52,196 bases of DNA from Hyella patelloides LEGE 07179 (GTDB lineage: Bacteria > Cyanobacteriota > Cyanobacteriia > Cyanobacteriales > Xenococcaceae): assembly GCF_900659865.1 (NCBI RefSeq), contig NZ_LR213783.1, positions 1 to 52,196 of the forward strand, read 5' to 3'. The position numbers were made by a program, and so were the translations under genes. Positions 50,181-52,196 of this stretch are shown piece after piece. The stretch's first letter is position 1; each line of letters opens with the position of its first letter. A model generated the notes under the pieces. It ran no database searches and was not told where the DNA came from. It was given only the letters and a program-made list of their open reading frames with translations.

Positions 50181-51890
50181 ATGGCAAGGTATTCTTTTAA
50201 CTCTGACGAGCTTAATAGTGAAAATAGCTTAATAATTGAAGGTATTCCCGTTGCAGAAAATCCACTAGACAGAGAATTAATTCTTTTGAGTCTAGGAGAT
50301 TTAAATGGAGATGGTAATGACGATATTTATATACACCCTTCACTATCACCCTTTGTTGATGAAACAACTTTTTTTGTTTTAGGCAATGAATCGCTTCCTG
50401 ATACTTTAAATTTAGCCGATCTTGATGGTAGTAACGGTTTTTCTATTAATGGATTATCTTCTGTATTTGATTTGTCTGACATTAATGGAGACGGTTTTCC
50501 CGATGCCACATCTATTAGGTTTGAGGGAACAGATCAAGATACAATCAGCATCACAAGAGTTTTATTTGGTAGAAGTGAATTTCCCGCAACAGTCGATGCC
50601 ACTACTCTAGATGGCAGTAATGGTTTTACTATTTCTGATGGTGGAAATCCTGTCGTCGCTTTCCCTTCTATTGACGGCGATATCAATAATGATAATATTA
50701 ACGACTTTCTCTTACTGACTACTGCAACTCCAGAGAACAATTCTCCTCCTGTCAACACAGTTATCTTTGGTCGGAGTGATTATCCTGCTGAGTTGGACAT
50801 CTCCAATATAGATGGTAGCAATGGCTTTGATGTTACTACTAGCAATACAAATAATACATTCCTTACTGCTGGAATAGGGACAGTTGATGTTAACGGAGAT
50901 GATTTAGATGACTTAATTTTTAGTTCTTATGATGAAAATTTTACTAACTATGTTGTTTTTGGTCGTAGCGAATTTCCTGCGGAATTAGACTTAGACTCTT
51001 TAGCTAGTGACGAAGGTTTCACTATTACTCAACAAGCAGCTAATACCGATGATGATGTCAATGAGTTAGTGACGGGAACTCTTGTAGAAGACATTAATGG
51101 GGACGGTATTGGAGATATTATTTTTGACAAAATACCCGATTCTAACTCGGAAAATGAGCAGTCAGGGGAACTTTTTGTCATCTATGGTAGTAGCGACAAT
51201 ACAGCTACTACTTTTGATGTAGCTAATATCGATGGAAGCAATGGCTTTACTATAGATTCTGCGGTACAGTTTAGCTCAACTATCGATCTTAATGGAGATA
51301 GCCGACAAGATTTAATAGTTCAAAGTTTTGTTGATAACTCAACCTATGTCATTTTTGGTAGCGATAGCATTCCTACCAATCTCGATCTTAATAGCCTTGA
51401 TGGAACGAATGGCTTTGTCTTTGATGACAGCAATTTAAATGCTACTGAGGGAGGAGATATTAATGGGGATGGCATTGATGATTTATTTTTGAACAACAGT
51501 ACTGGAGCTGATAACGAAGAAGTTGATTATTACATTCTGTTAGGTAGTCAAGAAGCATTTCCTGCAACTGTAGACCTTAATGACCCCAATACCAACGCTC
51601 TTGAAATATTAGGAACAGATAATGGTGTGGGATTTGGACTATTTGATATGAATGGTGATGGTGCAGATGAAATTATTTTTAACGCCACTCCCAATGAAGA
51701 AGATAACACCATTTCTAGTGCTGCTATTTTATTTGGCGATAGTGATTTAAGTTTTGCTACTGATAATTCAGGAGAAGAGCCTGAACCCGAACCCGAACCC
51801 GAACCCGAACCCGAACCCGAACCCGAACCCGAACCCGAACCCGAACCCGAACCTAACCTGAATCCGATCCAGAACCGAACCCGAACCTGA
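50181..51890 (+). CDS. FG-GAP/VCBS-type repeat protein with an (Glu-Pro)n tail, 3' end unreliable
   Basis: The product is made of repeated calcium-binding FG-GAP/integrin-alpha-like blades: LLSLGDLNGDGNDDIYIH, LSDINGDGFPDAT, GTVDVNGDDLDDLIFSS, VEDINGDGIGDIIFD, TIDLNGDSRQDLIVQ, GGDINGDGIDDLFL, LFDMNGDGADEIIFN. Between them a second recurring motif reads [FV]GRSE[FY]PA..(D..)LDG(S/T)NGF. About seven blades suggest a beta-propeller, extracellular and calcium-dependent. No classical signal peptide is seen. After residue 530 comes an (EP)n linker encoded by GAACCC units, then a probable frameshift (EPNLNPIQNRTRT). The true protein likely continues, perhaps with a C-terminal secretion or adhesion domain. 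Role by family: adhesion or cell-surface binding. Confidence 0.75.
   Translation: MARYSFNSDELNSENSLIIEGIPVAENPLDRELILLSLGDLNGDGNDDIYIHPSLSPFVDETTFFVLGNESLPDTLNLADLDGSNGFSINGLSSVFDLSDINGDGFPDATSIRFEGTDQDTISITRVLFGRSEFPATVDATTLDGSNGFTISDGGNPVVAFPSIDGDINNDNINDFLLLTTATPENNSPPVNTVIFGRSDYPAELDISNIDGSNGFDVTTSNTNNTFLTAGIGTVDVNGDDLDDLIFSSYDENFTNYVVFGRSEFPAELDLDSLASDEGFTITQQAANTDDDVNELVTGTLVEDINGDGIGDIIFDKIPDSNSENEQSGELFVIYGSSDNTATTFDVANIDGSNGFTIDSAVQFSSTIDLNGDSRQDLIVQSFVDNSTYVIFGSDSIPTNLDLNSLDGTNGFVFDDSNLNATEGGDINGDGIDDLFLNNSTGADNEEVDYYILLGSQEAFPATVDLNDPNTNALEILGTDNGVGFGLFDMNGDGADEIIFNATPNEEDNTISSAAILFGDSDLSFATDNSGEEPEPEPEPEPEPEPEPEPEPEPEPEPNLNPIQNRTRT
51777..51854 (+). repeat. (GAACCC)n hexanucleotide repeat encoding Glu-Pro
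   Basis: About a dozen GAACCC hexamers in tandem after a GAGCCT unit, coding for EPEPEP. Just beyond, shifted units (CCTGAATCC, GAACCGAACCC) continue the theme in other frames, as expected if single bases were lost or gained in the repeat. Confidence 0.95.
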
Positions 51891-52196
51891 CTACGTATGA
51901 TTAATCTAGCTGAAACTTCAGTATTTTCCGTCATTTCTAAATAACTGACGATCCGTCAGGAATAACTGAACATTTGATTCATGAGCTACGTACAACAACG
52001 TAACGCAACAAAATATCCGGAAGACGAAAACTTTTGAGAAACGTTCAATGAACTGCCGCCCTGACGACCAGTAGAAGGGAGGCGTGCCAGATGCCAAGGA
52101 CAGGAACTAAGGGGATTGCAGTACATACAGAGTGACACATACAGTCTGCGACACTATGCATCATAGGACTGACGTATACATCGATAGCTGACACAG
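51891..52196. other. Atypical terminal sequence, probably low-quality contig end
   Basis: The last ~300 bases have balanced base composition, no long AT runs and no coding frame of interest, unlike the AT-rich cyanobacterial sequence before them. They follow directly on a hexanucleotide repeat where assemblies usually fail. I see no gene, RNA or repeat in them. Confidence 0.55.

Noticed and set aside
1-52196. CRISPR array, rRNA genes, prophage or complete IS element
   Set aside because: No regularly spaced direct repeats with unique spacers, no rRNA sequence, no phage structural genes and no transposase with paired IS ends were seen. The only transposase is the RAYT.

Overview
The window is chromosomal DNA from an oxygenic cyanobacterium. 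The evidence is psbB (CP47) with psbT downstream, the RpaB-type regulator, Ycf46, a cytochrome b6 cofactor-assembly (CCB-like) protein, a probable CcmS-like carboxysome chaperone, frequent HIP1 octamers (GCGATCGC), heptad short tandem repeats and many dispersed palindromes. The AT-rich sequence, large accessory gene content and abundance of small repeats suggest a Pleurocapsales-like or other large-genome unicellular or colonial cyanobacterium; this placement is inference.

Layout. 0-6.4 kb: radA, rpaB with a CCB-like membrane protein, a frameshifted y-type thioredoxin, DAHP synthase and a KirBac potassium channel. 6.7-12.5 kb: a NarL-type sensor kinase/response regulator pair, divergent from a 1230-residue RTX protein carrying two different hydrolase domains. 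12.6-19.8 kb: SH3-domain membrane protein, ycf46, a decayed deaminase-toxin/SMI1-immunity pair, murA (possibly starting at AUU), tRNA-Leu(CAG) with a clear promoter, a SpoU methyltransferase, a host-attachment-family protein, a phosphoribosyltransferase pseudogene and a LysE exporter. 20-27.3 kb: metK and a HAD phosphatase bracketed by inverted copies of a structured repeat, then rpsA with a repeat-built acidic tail, nrdR, psbT and psbB.

27.7-37.3 kb is the accessory part. It holds an aldo/keto reductase, a BglII/BstYI-type restriction-modification pair whose endonuclease has a premature stop, hisG, an LRV-repeat protein, an RND efflux remnant broken by repeats and VapBC, a REP-associated transposase (RAYT) with a perfect palindrome inside its own frame, a conflict-system HTH pseudogene with two stops at expected Trp positions, sdhB and a stand-alone TIR-like protein. 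It reads as a decaying defence and mobility region set among housekeeping genes.

37.5-52.2 kb: a pentapeptide-repeat protein, a DCC-family protein, a frameshifted ArnT-like glycosyltransferase, ssb, three surface-glycan-type glycosyltransferases, a thioredoxin-like [2Fe-2S] protein, PhoH, an ABC ATPase, 5-formyl-THF cyclo-ligase, the CcmS-like protein and an FG-GAP repeat protein. The last gene runs into a (GAACCC)n tract, after which the final ~300 bases look unlike the rest of the window and are probably unreliable contig-end sequence.

Two gene breaks (thioredoxin, ArnT-like) are single-base losses in short homopolymers, so sequencing error must be excluded before calling them pseudogenes. 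Family names come from recognising motifs by eye; no database search was run.
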